64,000 nt of DNA from Caproiciproducens faecalis (GCF_019448085.1 NZ_JAGFNZ010000003.1:294738-358737); one strand, 5' to 3'; positions 25,130 to 32,166 are shown, counted from the stretch's first letter. Notes: generated by a model from the sequence alone, not told the origin. Program-made: numbers and translations.

Positions 25130-25890
25130 CTTGTCACCAGCTCCACGATTTCATCCGTCAGAGCATTGTAATCTATATTGCCGTTGCTTTTCGGCTCATA
25201 GAGATTGATCGGCTGATGGGCATTGATGGCTTCCGAAAGTTTTGTGTTCTTCCGGATCGCGGTCTTAAAGCAGGGGAAAATATCCTGATTTTGAAGTGCT
25301 TCTTTGTAGGCCATCTTGTTGGCCGTTCTCTCATCAATGGTGATGAGAACTCCCAGCACCTGCAGCTTCGGGTTGACACCCTGCTTGATATCCACAATTG
25401 TTTCCGCCATACACTGGAGGCCATGTACGGCGTAATCATCGGGAATGGTGGGGAGTATCAAGTAGTCGGCAAAGGCAAGGGCGTTTGTTTTTACCCTGTC
25501 ACCACTCGGCGGGCAGTCCATCAGGATAAAGTCATAATTGCTTTCAACATCCTTCAGAGCGTTTTGGAGAGTGTATTCCTGGCGCGATATCTTCATCATC
25601 AGAACAGTTTCCATGGCGCGGAAGGAGTAGGTAGAAGGTACCATATCCAGATTTGAAATTCCGGAAGGAATAATTACCTGCTCCGCTTCCGCAGCTCCCT
25701 GCATCAGTTCAAAGATGCCCGGTTTGGTATCGTCATACCGGGCATAGTAGCTGGTAGCATAACTCTGATGGTCAAGGTCAACTAACAAGACTTTGTATCC
25801 TCTGTCGGCAAGGATCGCAGCCACATTCACAGCGGTGGTTGTTTTGGCAACGCCGCCTTTTTCGTAGGTAATTGCAATTTTAATACTCAT
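25126..25890 (-). CDS. parA: ParA/Soj-family partition ATPase
   Basis: A 254-aa ATPase with deviant Walker A KGGVAKTTTAVN at residue ~11, A' motif VLLVDLDHQ and Walker B FILMDCPPS. It has the usual length for Soj-type ParA and binds nucleoid DNA in an ATP-dependent way. RBS AAGGAG precedes the ATG at 25890. Overlaps the parB-like gene by 4 bp, so the two form one operon. Confidence 0.9.
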   Translation of the reverse strand: MSIKIAITYEKGGVAKTTTAVNVAAILADRGYKVLLVDLDHQSYATSYYARYDDTKPGIFELMQGAAEAEQVIIPSGISNLDMVPSTYSFRAMETVLMMKISRQEYTLQNALKDVESNYDFILMDCPPSGDRVKTNALAFADYLILPTIPDDYAVHGLQCMAETIVDIKQGVNPKLQVLGVLITIDERTANKMAYKEALQNQDIFPCFKTAIRKNTKLSEAINAHQPINLYEPKSNGNIDYNALTDEIVELVTR

Positions 25891-25917
25891 AATCGTCTGT
25901 CTCCTTTTTATTTGAGA

Positions 25918-25948
25918 TATAAAAATAACCGGCTTTTATACCGGTAAT
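25918..25948 (-). terminator. Terminator after the replication initiator gene
   Basis: Minus-strand hairpin ACCGG / CCGGT with an 8-nt AT loop, followed by TTATTTTTAT, 30 bp beyond the stop at 25978. Confidence 0.55.
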
Positions 25949-25977
25949 TCGATGTGTATTAAACTTTAAAAGTCATT

Positions 25978-26901
25978 CTAAATTTGCAGTTTCAGTAATT
26001 CCTGCGCCCGGAGAAAGTTGATGAAGGAAGAACGCCAATAGGCATTTACGTTTTTCACTTCTGACAAATCCTTGCTTTTCATGTCCTGCATAAATTCCCT
26101 CAGCGTGCAGCTGTCCACTCGATCTATGTATGTTTTCAGAGCTTCCCGGCTCTGAACGACACCGCTGATCTTGGTGGAGGGAGATGTGAGCATGTCCGCC
26201 ATACACCCGACAATCGTTTCGATGCCGGCAATATCTTCCGGACAATTTTCCTCAAAGTACTCATACTCAATCTGCTCTTTTAAACCTTCGCGCAATTTAT
26301 CTATCGACCCATCAGATGGAATGATAGATTCAATATTGCGTAGGTCAGTATTACGTGGATCAGTATTACGTCTTTCACCCCCATTTGGCATAGGATGCGG
26401 TTCGCATATATTGCCATTCGCATTAGGTACGAAAAGGGGGGCATGGGAAATGTCAGAATTGGCATATACCCCCTTTTGGGGGGTATGGGGATTTTCTGGC
26501 GCTGGCATAGCTTTCTTTGATATATTTGGTGCTTTCGGGGGAATCACTTCACCCTTTTTATTCAGATTAATAAGCGAAGGAGTATCCAGATCAGGTTCGT
26601 CCAACAAATCATATTCATATTTGAATCTGTCGTTGTCGCCGCTTGGTATCCGATAAATTTTAAGATATCCCGTGTCCTTCAATTCTTTCCATGCTGAATC
26701 AAAAGCTTTAGAGCCTTCTTTGCACAATTTGAGCAAATTACGTTTATATAGACGGTAGTTTGGTTTTCCGTTGTAGCACTGAATAAGGGAATAAAGACCT
26801 TTGGCCTTTAGGGACAACCGCTCATCCTGCAGAGCCATATTTGAAACTGCTGAAAAATTTGTTCTTCTATGACGGAATACACCGTTTTGGTTCTCTTCCA
26901 C
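25978..26901 (-). CDS. Replication initiator-like protein (winged helix plus DUF6017)
   Basis: A 307-aa protein. The GTG at 26901 has AAGGAG 9 nt upstream. Residues ~10-110 look like a RepA-type winged-helix domain (LSLKAKGLYSLIQCYNGKPNYRLYKRNLLKLCKEG, AWKELKDTGYLKIYR). Residues ~115-195 are variable and encoded by repeat-rich DNA. Residues ~205-305 match the DUF6017/DnaD-like C-terminal domain of ICE replication proteins (MADMLTSP...YIDRVDS...NVNAYWRSSFINFL). Its place upstream of parA-parB suggests initiation of element replication. Sequence-level Rep activity is inferred. Confidence 0.7.
   Translation of the reverse strand: MEENQNGVFRHRRTNFSAVSNMALQDERLSLKAKGLYSLIQCYNGKPNYRLYKRNLLKLCKEGSKAFDSAWKELKDTGYLKIYRIPSGDNDRFKYEYDLLDEPDLDTPSLINLNKKGEVIPPKAPNISKKAMPAPENPHTPQKGVYANSDISHAPLFVPNANGNICEPHPMPNGGERRNTDPRNTDLRNIESIIPSDGSIDKLREGLKEQIEYEYFEENCPEDIAGIETIVGCMADMLTSPSTKISGVVQSREALKTYIDRVDSCTLREFMQDMKSKDLSEVKNVNAYWRSSFINFLRAQELLKLQI
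26325..26500. repeat. Repeat-rich segment inside the replication gene, candidate origin
   Basis: Short direct repeats of about 15 bp (TATTACGT-GATCAG type, 26336..26372) encode RNTDPRNTDLRN. At 26465..26486 is a palindrome with five Cs, TTTT and six Gs flanked by ATA/TAT, and a related AAAAGGGGGG run lies at 26434..26443. RepA_N plasmids keep their origin in the same central part of the rep gene. Confidence 0.4.
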
Positions 26902-26965
26902 ATTGGTTCTCTCCTTTAAAACTCTTATGCGTCTAATTCATTAAGCGAAATTGTAATCGAACAGC

Positions 26966-27607
26966 TTATAAGCCCATCGACATGTGATCTTCCTCTATTG
27001 CCTCGACTGCTTCTTCATCAATGCTGGTGCAGCACTGCATACAGTCAAGCAGCGATAATTGGGTACCCGGCGGAACAGGGGTTTCCTTGATCTTCTTAGC
27101 GGCTTCTAAACATTCCTTAAACGAGTGCAGATATCGCTCCGGGTCTAGATGCCTTCTCATTGTCACCAAATCATCCTGTGAAATTGCTTGTTGAAGCCAG
27201 TTCACATAACCTAATATTCTATTTATGGAACAATCTTTTGCCTGTTCAGAGGAAAGGACATCTTGCAGTTTCATAAGACTCTTATATGAAGAATCATTCA
27301 AGTAAGCCTGCAATGTTTCCTCTGCCTTTGTTCGAATCATTTCGGCCTGCGCCATATAGTTATTATCCACTTCCCGGGGAGTTGGGAAATCCGCTTCCGG
27401 AGGGACCGGCAATTCATATTCTTCACAAAGCTTTTGAATGTCCATCTTGTATGAAATAATATGATTCCTCGTCAAATTCAGTCCTGTTCCGTCAGGCCAA
27501 AATGGGTCCTGTCCTCCGATATGGTAAAGATGATTCCAATGCTCAAGTTCCTTTTTGATGCACAGTGCATATTCAGCTATTTGAGATTCCGGCGTTTGCT
27601 TTTTCAT
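26966..27607 (-). CDS. Hypothetical ICE protein
   Basis: A 213-aa, soluble, helix-rich protein with no recognised motif. It contains QDPFWPDGTGLNLTRNHIISYK and ends in a Cys-containing acidic segment (LLDCMQCCTSIDEEAVEAIEEDHMSMGL). RBS AAGGGGG precedes the ATG. It is the first gene leftward of the non-coding region and lies 64 bp before the replication gene, so it may be co-transcribed with it and affect replication or copy control. That role is a guess from position only. Confidence 0.6.
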   Translation of the reverse strand: MKKQTPESQIAEYALCIKKELEHWNHLYHIGGQDPFWPDGTGLNLTRNHIISYKMDIQKLCEEYELPVPPEADFPTPREVDNNYMAQAEMIRTKAEETLQAYLNDSSYKSLMKLQDVLSSEQAKDCSINRILGYVNWLQQAISQDDLVTMRRHLDPERYLHSFKECLEAAKKIKETPVPPGTQLSLLDCMQCCTSIDEEAVEAIEEDHMSMGL

Positions 27608-27686
27608 TCTGATACCCCCTTCTGCTCATTATCCCAAACTGCTATTTTGTATAATTAGGCACCACTCAGATCGTCTAAAAAAGTCA

Positions 27687-27731
27687 ACCCCGAAAAACGG
27701 CCAATTTTTCAAATTAGCTGATTTTCGGGGT
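27687..27731 (-). terminator. Terminator-like inverted repeat
   Basis: 10-bp arms ACCCCGAAAA / TTTTCGGGGT with a 25-nt loop; on the minus strand the right arm is followed by TGACTTTTTTAG. It would stop leftward transcripts entering from the exported-protein genes. It could instead be an origin structure. Confidence 0.45.
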
Positions 27732-27752
27732 CTAAAAATATGGTAGCAAAAC

Positions 27753-27766
27753 CACAACATGTTGTG
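27753..27766. repeat. Perfect 14-bp palindrome, candidate operator
   Basis: CACAACATGTTGTG in the non-coding region, dyad-symmetric as expected for a dimeric repressor site. No regulator can be assigned. Confidence 0.4.
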
Positions 27767-27860
27767 TGTGGGTTTAAGAAATGCGATGTCTTGATTTCTC
27801 GCGTTTTCTCTGATTTTTGAATTCTTAGTAATAAGGGGTAACTTTTAATTTACCAGAAAT

Positions 27861-27903
27861 TTAACGTAATCTTCACGGCAATTTCACATAGGCTCGTTAT
27901 ACT
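27861..27903 (+). promoter_or_regulatory. Pho-box-like triple repeat and -10 box
   Basis: TTAACG (27861), TTCACG (27872) and TTCACA (27883) are exactly 11 bp apart, the spacing used by OmpR/PhoB-type response regulators. TATACT follows at 27898..27903. No good -35 box is present, which fits an activator-dependent promoter. Confidence 0.45.
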
Positions 27904-27909
27904 GTAATC

Positions 27910-28006
27910 ATTCCAAAGAGCTTACAAGTCCCATATGAGGATTCATATATATCTTTTTCATTTATACCCCTCTGTTACCGCTCCTTAATTGGGGCGGTTT
28001 CTTTTT
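27910..28006 (+). ncRNA. Candidate ~97-nt small RNA
   Basis: Predicted from the -10 box at 27898..27903 and a strong plus-strand terminator at 27977..28006 with no plus-strand gene between. The transcript start is an estimate. A 17-codon frame starting ATGAGG runs into the terminator stem but lacks a ribosome site. Confidence 0.35.
27977..28006 (+). terminator. Plus-strand intrinsic terminator
   Basis: 8-bp stem ACCGCTCC / GGGGCGGT, loop TTAATT, then TTCTTTTT. The minus-strand reading has no U-tract, so it acts on rightward transcripts only. Confidence 0.7.
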
Positions 28007-28037
28007 GTTAAGTTCTTTCACAGAAGAGCTTCGTGAA

Positions 28038-28160
28038 TTATGTCCCCCCTTTATTGATAAACATAGCAAAAAGAATTCCACCTACTATAATAATCAGAGG
28101 AATTGCTATTGGAATCCAGATTGCCTTAATACATTCCCATAAAAATGAGATAAAATCCAA
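28038..28160 (-). CDS. 40-aa single-span membrane peptide
   Basis: A short frame from a TTG at 28158..28160, with AAGGTG 7 nt upstream. It encodes LDFISFLWECIKAIWIPIAIP then a hydrophobic helix and ends MFINKGGT, so it is one transmembrane segment with a short basic tail. It lies 24 bp downstream of the exported 585-aa protein gene on the same strand and would be translated from the same message. Function unknown. It could be a holin-like or accessory peptide, or a chance frame. Confidence 0.4.
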   Translation of the reverse strand: MDFISFLWECIKAIWIPIAIPLIIIVGGILFAMFINKGGT

Positions 28161-28184
28161 ATATTTTCACCTTCCATGGTTTTA

Positions 28185-29942
28185 TTAGTCCACCAGCTTT
28201 GGGCCAATATGCCAATTATCGTAAACTGAACCTTTGATGGTCACATAGTCGTTCAGGTTGATTGACAACATACCGGCCGGCGTCCATGCATCTTCCAGAT
28301 AGGCGTAAACGGTGTATTTCCCGTCCGGGAACCATAGAGGGGTGAAATGCACAGGCCTGTTATAGGTGGAATAGATATTATTTTTAAACTGGAATGAGGA
28401 AGATTCCCCTCCTGCAGAATAAGCAAGGTGCCGCCAATAGGTTTTGTACTGAAACTCAGGGAAATAGCTTACAGCCGTCTGTGCGCCGGTAATATGGGAC
28501 GATGGGGCAGGGGAGGTCATATCGCTGGTTACACTGATTTTCACACCGTATGCGGACGGCATCAGCTTTCCCTTTGCACTCCATACCTTATCATCCGGTA
28601 ACAGGCTTATTTTTGCGGAAAGGACGGCCTGATAGTTCGTAAAGCTGTAATTCCAGTACCCTTCATCAACCCACTCGCCATTGTCCTTCCAATGACCACC
28701 TGTCGGTGAGCCGGAATCTTCAATCCAGTCCCAATCTTCATGCCATACCCAAACCGGGTACCATTCGGCGCTCCATACGCCCCATGAATTACCTGTCTGC
28801 TGCGTGTTTGTCGGTAAACTCGGTATGGAAAAGGAGTCGTTACGGTCGTTGGCTTGCGGATCAGGCGGGTCTTTCCCGTCCAGAGAAACAATGTTGGCCG
28901 TAAAGGACGATGTGTTAAGAGAGCCTTTGCTGGCGCTCACAGAGATATGAACGCTCTGCGGAGAGCTGGGCGTATGCCATTTTACCCACACCAATTGCGA
29001 CTCTCCTTCGGGAATGACAATATTGGTAACGGTGTAGGTACCGCCCATGATAGAGAACGTTACCTTTGCCGGACTGTCAGGGTTGATTTCGTTGTCGGCG
29101 CTCAATGTAACCGATGTGATCACGTCTGTGTCTACACGGTACTCTGCGCTGGTGGAGCTGCCTCCACCGTCCCCGCCGTCATCATCCTCGCCACCCGGCT
29201 TGAATTTGACAATGCCTAACCCCAGAGATGAAATAATATTTGAATCGGACTGCGGTTTTGATGCAGAGCCGGAATAAGCCGGGAATCCCAAATCAGAGGC
29301 TTCCAGAAATAAAGAAAGCGGCAAGTTTTGATGTGTCAAAGAAACCATCTTTGATCTCAACTTACCGCTTAGTTTTTGGTCATATAACGCTGCTTCTGTG
29401 GCCGTCATTGCGTATTTCTGGCCATTGAAGGTAAAATACGCAATAGGCTCGATGAGTAGCTTGTAGTTTCCATTGATGAGCTTCTCATAATCTGCTCCAA
29501 TCAGTCCGGCAATCTTTCGGAGAATCAGTTCGGAACAAAAATAATGTTTAATTGCAGTAATATTTGCGTTGCCGCCATTACTGATGATGCGGGGCATTGG
29601 GGAATCGGGTTTCGAATATTTGTATGTTGATGCTGTCCCTGTTAATGTAGCACCATTTTTATAAGCTATTTTGCTTTTTTTCCCAAAGTGTCCTTTTACA
29701 TCTGTTTCGCTATAGTTTGTCAAATCAATAGAATTTGAAACGACAGATTTATCACTGGCTTTTATAACCGTAACTCTTGTGCCGTCTTCACCTTCATGCC
29801 AGAAGTTACTGCCGGTGCCGCTTCCCATTCCGCCACCGCCTCCCTCCATGTTTCCATCCCCCGGATCGGCAAAAACGAATTGGTAAGAAAGAGAAAACAG
29901 GATGGATATACATAGTAAAAAGGAAATGATACGTTTAAGCAT
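28185..29942 (-). CDS. Exported protein of unknown function (585 aa)
   Basis: The ATG at 29942 has GGAGG 9 nt upstream and opens a clear signal peptide (MLKRIISFLLCISILFSLSYQFVFA|DPG). The mature part begins Gly-rich (GGGGGMGSGTG), continues with a mixed domain to ~residue 240, an acidic Gly linker (GGEDDDGGDGGG), an Ig-like region (VTFSIMGGTYTVTNIVIPEGES) and a Trp-rich stretch (WSAEWYPVWVWHEDWDWIE). No sortase motif or C-terminal anchor is visible, so it is probably secreted or held by partners. It lies with the DUF6550-like membrane protein near the ICE right end. I do not recognise a family; a role in cell contact is only a guess. Confidence 0.65.
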   Translation of the reverse strand: MLKRIISFLLCISILFSLSYQFVFADPGDGNMEGGGGGMGSGTGSNFWHEGEDGTRVTVIKASDKSVVSNSIDLTNYSETDVKGHFGKKSKIAYKNGATLTGTASTYKYSKPDSPMPRIISNGGNANITAIKHYFCSELILRKIAGLIGADYEKLINGNYKLLIEPIAYFTFNGQKYAMTATEAALYDQKLSGKLRSKMVSLTHQNLPLSLFLEASDLGFPAYSGSASKPQSDSNIISSLGLGIVKFKPGGEDDDGGDGGGSSTSAEYRVDTDVITSVTLSADNEINPDSPAKVTFSIMGGTYTVTNIVIPEGESQLVWVKWHTPSSPQSVHISVSASKGSLNTSSFTANIVSLDGKDPPDPQANDRNDSFSIPSLPTNTQQTGNSWGVWSAEWYPVWVWHEDWDWIEDSGSPTGGHWKDNGEWVDEGYWNYSFTNYQAVLSAKISLLPDDKVWSAKGKLMPSAYGVKISVTSDMTSPAPSSHITGAQTAVSYFPEFQYKTYWRHLAYSAGGESSSFQFKNNIYSTYNRPVHFTPLWFPDGKYTVYAYLEDAWTPAGMLSINLNDYVTIKGSVYDNWHIGPKLVD

Positions 29943-30014
29943 ACTTTTAAGCCTCCTAAAAGAAAAGGACACGGTTAACACCATGTCCACTGTATGTTTA
30001 ATTTTTAAGGCAGG

Positions 30015-30527
30015 TCAATCCATGATTCCCACTTGCTCACCGCCCTCATGCATACCGCTTACGACAGTGCCTTCACCACCGCCTGTGCCATCGACCCATC
30101 CGAAGCCATCCATCCACGTTTTCCCATTTCTTACTTCTCCGTTTTTAGGAGTGGTTGTCGCTTTTTTAGAGGCAGACGGCTTGCCGGAATAGCTTGGCTT
30201 CTTGTTCTTATCCGTCAGTGCTGAACTGGCCGGGGGCGTAGGCTTCGGAGGTGTGGATGTCGGTTTTGATATTGTGGTCAATGACGCTGCCGCGCTTGCT
30301 CCGCTTGAAGGGACAAAAGCGGAAGCACTTCCGCTTTCAGATTCCTGTGATACAACTTTTATTTCCGGTACCGATACTTCCGCTTCAGTAGAAGTTGGTG
30401 TGCTGGATGCAGGCTCCGCGGCCTGACCTACTGCGCCGGTGGTGTTTATGAGAATCAAAGCAACGGCTCCAATAGAAATAAGAGCGGAGCCGCCGAATGT
30501 AAGATATCTTCTTGTGTTTTTATTCAT
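30015..30527 (-). CDS. DUF6550-like membrane-anchored ICE protein
   Basis: A 170-aa protein with an N-terminal membrane helix (YLTFGGSALISIGAVALILINTT) and a long Ser/Thr/Pro/Lys linker. A conserved-looking C-terminal motif follows, with GEVRNGKTWMDGFGWVDGTGGGEG and EGGEQVGIM. This layout is typical of small ICE proteins annotated DUF6550 (recalled, not searched). The palindrome at 30315..30338 encodes SGSASAF within the linker. AAGGAGG precedes the ATG. Function unknown; probably surface-exposed. Confidence 0.6.
   Translation of the reverse strand: MNKNTRRYLTFGGSALISIGAVALILINTTGAVGQAAEPASSTPTSTEAEVSVPEIKVVSQESESGSASAFVPSSGASAAASLTTISKPTSTPPKPTPPASSALTDKNKKPSYSGKPSASKKATTTPKNGEVRNGKTWMDGFGWVDGTGGGEGTVVSGMHEGGEQVGIMD
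30315..30338. repeat. Dispersed palindromic repeat, copy 8 (inside the DUF6550-like gene)
   Basis: Core GCGGAAGCACTTCCGC at 30319..30334, in the low-complexity linker; the rightmost copy found. Confidence 0.85.
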
Positions 30528-30563
30528 AATAGTTCCTCCTTCAATACAGAATATGTGATGTAT

Positions 30564-30980
30564 CTACAATAGCTCCATGTCCTGTTCTTCATCCTCGTCT
30601 AAATGGGGTTTGCTCTCCTGCATGAGGATGTCAAACTGGTCTATAATCTTAGAGCAGTAAGCTTTCAATAGGGGAATATCTTCTGTAATGGTTTCCCATA
30701 GACTTTGACTGTCAATTTTGCCATAATTATGCGCTACTATATTTCGGAGGGCTTTGATTTGTACCCATGGGACCTGATTATAGCTCTGCTTAAAGTCATC
30801 GGTAAGATGCTTAGTAAGCTCTCCAATCTGTAGAACACACAATGCCGTTGCGTTTTTATAAACGGGATCTCCTTCAAAAATATCATATTCTTTTCCGAAT
30901 CGTTGGACAGTGTCTTCTATTTGATCGCAATACGATATGATATGTTTAAGAATATCTGCGTTGCGGGAATTGTTCTGCAT
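30564..30980 (-). CDS. hepT: HepT-like toxin (DUF86 family)
   Basis: A 138-aa helical protein. The ATG at 30980 is 9 nt from AGGAAG; a start at 30998 is the alternative. The catalytic RX4HXY motif is intact as RNIVAHNY near residue 88. HepT is an HEPN-family RNase; its MntA partner silences it by adding AMP to the motif Tyr. It overlaps mntA by 35 bp. Such pairs stabilise mobile elements and can act against phage. It ends in DEDEEQDMELL. Confidence 0.8.
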   Translation of the reverse strand: MQNNSRNADILKHIISYCDQIEDTVQRFGKEYDIFEGDPVYKNATALCVLQIGELTKHLTDDFKQSYNQVPWVQIKALRNIVAHNYGKIDSQSLWETITEDIPLLKAYCSKIIDQFDILMQESKPHLDEDEEQDMELL

Positions 30981-31263
30981 ATAAAAGCACTTCCTCATTT
31001 TTTATTCGGTCAAGAAAATCATCATCCAGACTCGCTGTAGTTAGCAGGTCGATTTTTTTATTCAATGCAGCTTCCAACTCTGTATACAAGCCGCATAGAG
31101 CAAACATACCTCTTAGTGCGCCTTTATCAATACGCAGGTCAATGTCGCTGTTCTCGTCAGCATCTCCGCGGGCATAAGAGCCAAACAGGTAAACATGTTC
31201 CACATTGTATTTTTCAGCAATCGGCGCTACTGTACTTCTTATTTCATCAATTGTCTTTTTCAT
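30946..31263 (-). CDS. mntA: MntA-like nucleotidyltransferase antitoxin
   Basis: A 105-aa minimal nucleotidyltransferase with GSYARGDADENSDIDLRID, an exact GSX10DXD motif at residues ~28-45. Members of this family adenylylate HepT and neutralise it. RBS GGAGGG precedes the ATG. Antitoxin first, toxin second, overlapping, as in other MntA-HepT pairs. Confidence 0.85.
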   Translation of the reverse strand: MKKTIDEIRSTVAPIAEKYNVEHVYLFGSYARGDADENSDIDLRIDKGALRGMFALCGLYTELEAALNKKIDLLTTASLDDDFLDRIKNEEVLLYAEQFPQRRYS

Positions 31264-31346
31264 ACCCGTCCCTCCTGACGTTGGGAATCAGCATTGTTCC
31301 TTGATATAATTATTAATCTTTTGTGATAAATTGTCAATAGATCGCT

Positions 31347-32012
31347 TTACATCTCCATTTCGGGGCCTTCATCAAAATCCATAGATGGTTCATTTGACGG
31401 AGCGTGAGAATTTGTAGAACATTCTTTCTGAACAATGCCAGAAAGTGTCTTACAATCTACATGGTTGGCCTCTTCCAATTTGCTACTGGTATCAGAAGTG
31501 AGTTCTTTTTTTGAATTCATTATTTTGGTCATCTCATCATGCCATTGCATTACCTTTTCCATTTCATTTTCAAGCGTACTATCCTGTGATGCCCCTCGTT
31601 CCCCTTTGTATCCCTCAAAAAGTTCATTCAGGTTCTCTTTAATAAATCCAACATCCTCTAAGTCGTCCTCGTCGAGATCTTCCTGTTCCCCGTAAGATTG
31701 CAAATCAATCCATTCCTCTATTGCGTCAGACACACTTTCATTTGTAATAAGCCACTGAAGAAAACTTGTTTCACCGAAACCCATGCCAAACCAACATCTG
31801 TCAAACCATTGATTGGCATACATTCTTTCGTCAGAGCCATTACTATAAGTTCCGTCAACTAAATCACCAACGAAGTTTTGGAATAATTCAGATACTGTCA
31901 ACCCGGATTCTCCAGTCTTGTTACAAAGCCTTTCCACATCGGCATCTGAAAGTTTTATGCTGATATTTCTCTCTTTTATGGTTTCGATTTCATCGCGTTG
32001 TTGTGTGCTCAT
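31347..32012 (-). CDS. Hypothetical ICE protein with acidic Met-rich tail
   Basis: A 221-aa soluble protein. The first ~55 residues (NISIKLSDADVERLCNKTGESGLTVSELFQNFVGDLVDG) look like a ribbon-helix-helix-type or CopG-like start. A Trp/Phe-rich middle (YANQWFDRCWFGMGFGETSFLQWLI) and a strongly acidic helical part follow. It ends DFDEGPEMEM, nearly the same tail as the methylase-helicase (EEGPEMAI). It is the gene closest to the att site. AAGGAGG precedes the ATG. No family recognised. Confidence 0.6.
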   Translation of the reverse strand: MSTQQRDEIETIKERNISIKLSDADVERLCNKTGESGLTVSELFQNFVGDLVDGTYSNGSDERMYANQWFDRCWFGMGFGETSFLQWLITNESVSDAIEEWIDLQSYGEQEDLDEDDLEDVGFIKENLNELFEGYKGERGASQDSTLENEMEKVMQWHDEMTKIMNSKKELTSDTSSKLEEANHVDCKTLSGIVQKECSTNSHAPSNEPSMDFDEGPEMEM

Positions 32013-32043
32013 TTAACTTCCTCCTTTATTAATAATATAAAAA

Positions 32044-32060
32044 GAGCCGCATTGTGGCTC
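32044..32060 (-). terminator. Minus-strand terminator at the ICE right end
   Basis: Stem GAGCCGC / GTGGCTC with a 3-nt loop; on the minus strand it is followed by TTTTTATATT. It would stop leftward transcription from the chromosome entering the element. Confidence 0.55.
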
Positions 32061-32084
32061 AAAAATGGTAATAATAGATCGAAA

Positions 32085-32132
32085 TGATTTGTAATCAGCA
32101 GGTCGGGGGTTCAAGTCCGTCTGCCAGCTCCA
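32085..32132 (+). other. tRNA-Thr(UGU) 3' fragment: ICE attachment site (attR)
   Basis: The sequence from the anticodon region (TGATTTGTAATCA) through T-loop TTCAAGT to the 3' end TGCCAGC-TCCA is the 3' half of a tRNA-Thr. The acceptor 5' strand and D-arm are missing; upstream DNA is element sequence. Tyrosine recombinases commonly use such 3' tRNA ends as att sites and leave a fragment like this. One T-stem pair is mismatched. The intact tRNA-Thr is expected at the other end of the ICE. Confidence 0.8.
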
Positions 32133-32166
32133 TTTGTAAATAAGTGAAAACTTGTAAATAAAATAT

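Larger units (their letters stand above)
27608..28037. other. 430-bp non-coding region of the ICE
   Basis: No convincing protein gene. It holds, left to right: a minus-strand terminator-like inverted repeat (27687..27731), a perfect 14-bp palindrome CACAACATGTTGTG (27753..27766), 11-bp-spaced TTMACR repeats with a TATACT -10 box (27861..27903), and a plus-strand terminator (27977..28006). Confidence 0.7.

Noticed and set aside
3739..30338. Palindromic repeats as ordinary rho-independent terminators
   Set aside because: Four copies and the 54-bp array are inside coding regions, the loop would be only two bases, and intergenic copies sit both upstream and downstream of genes.
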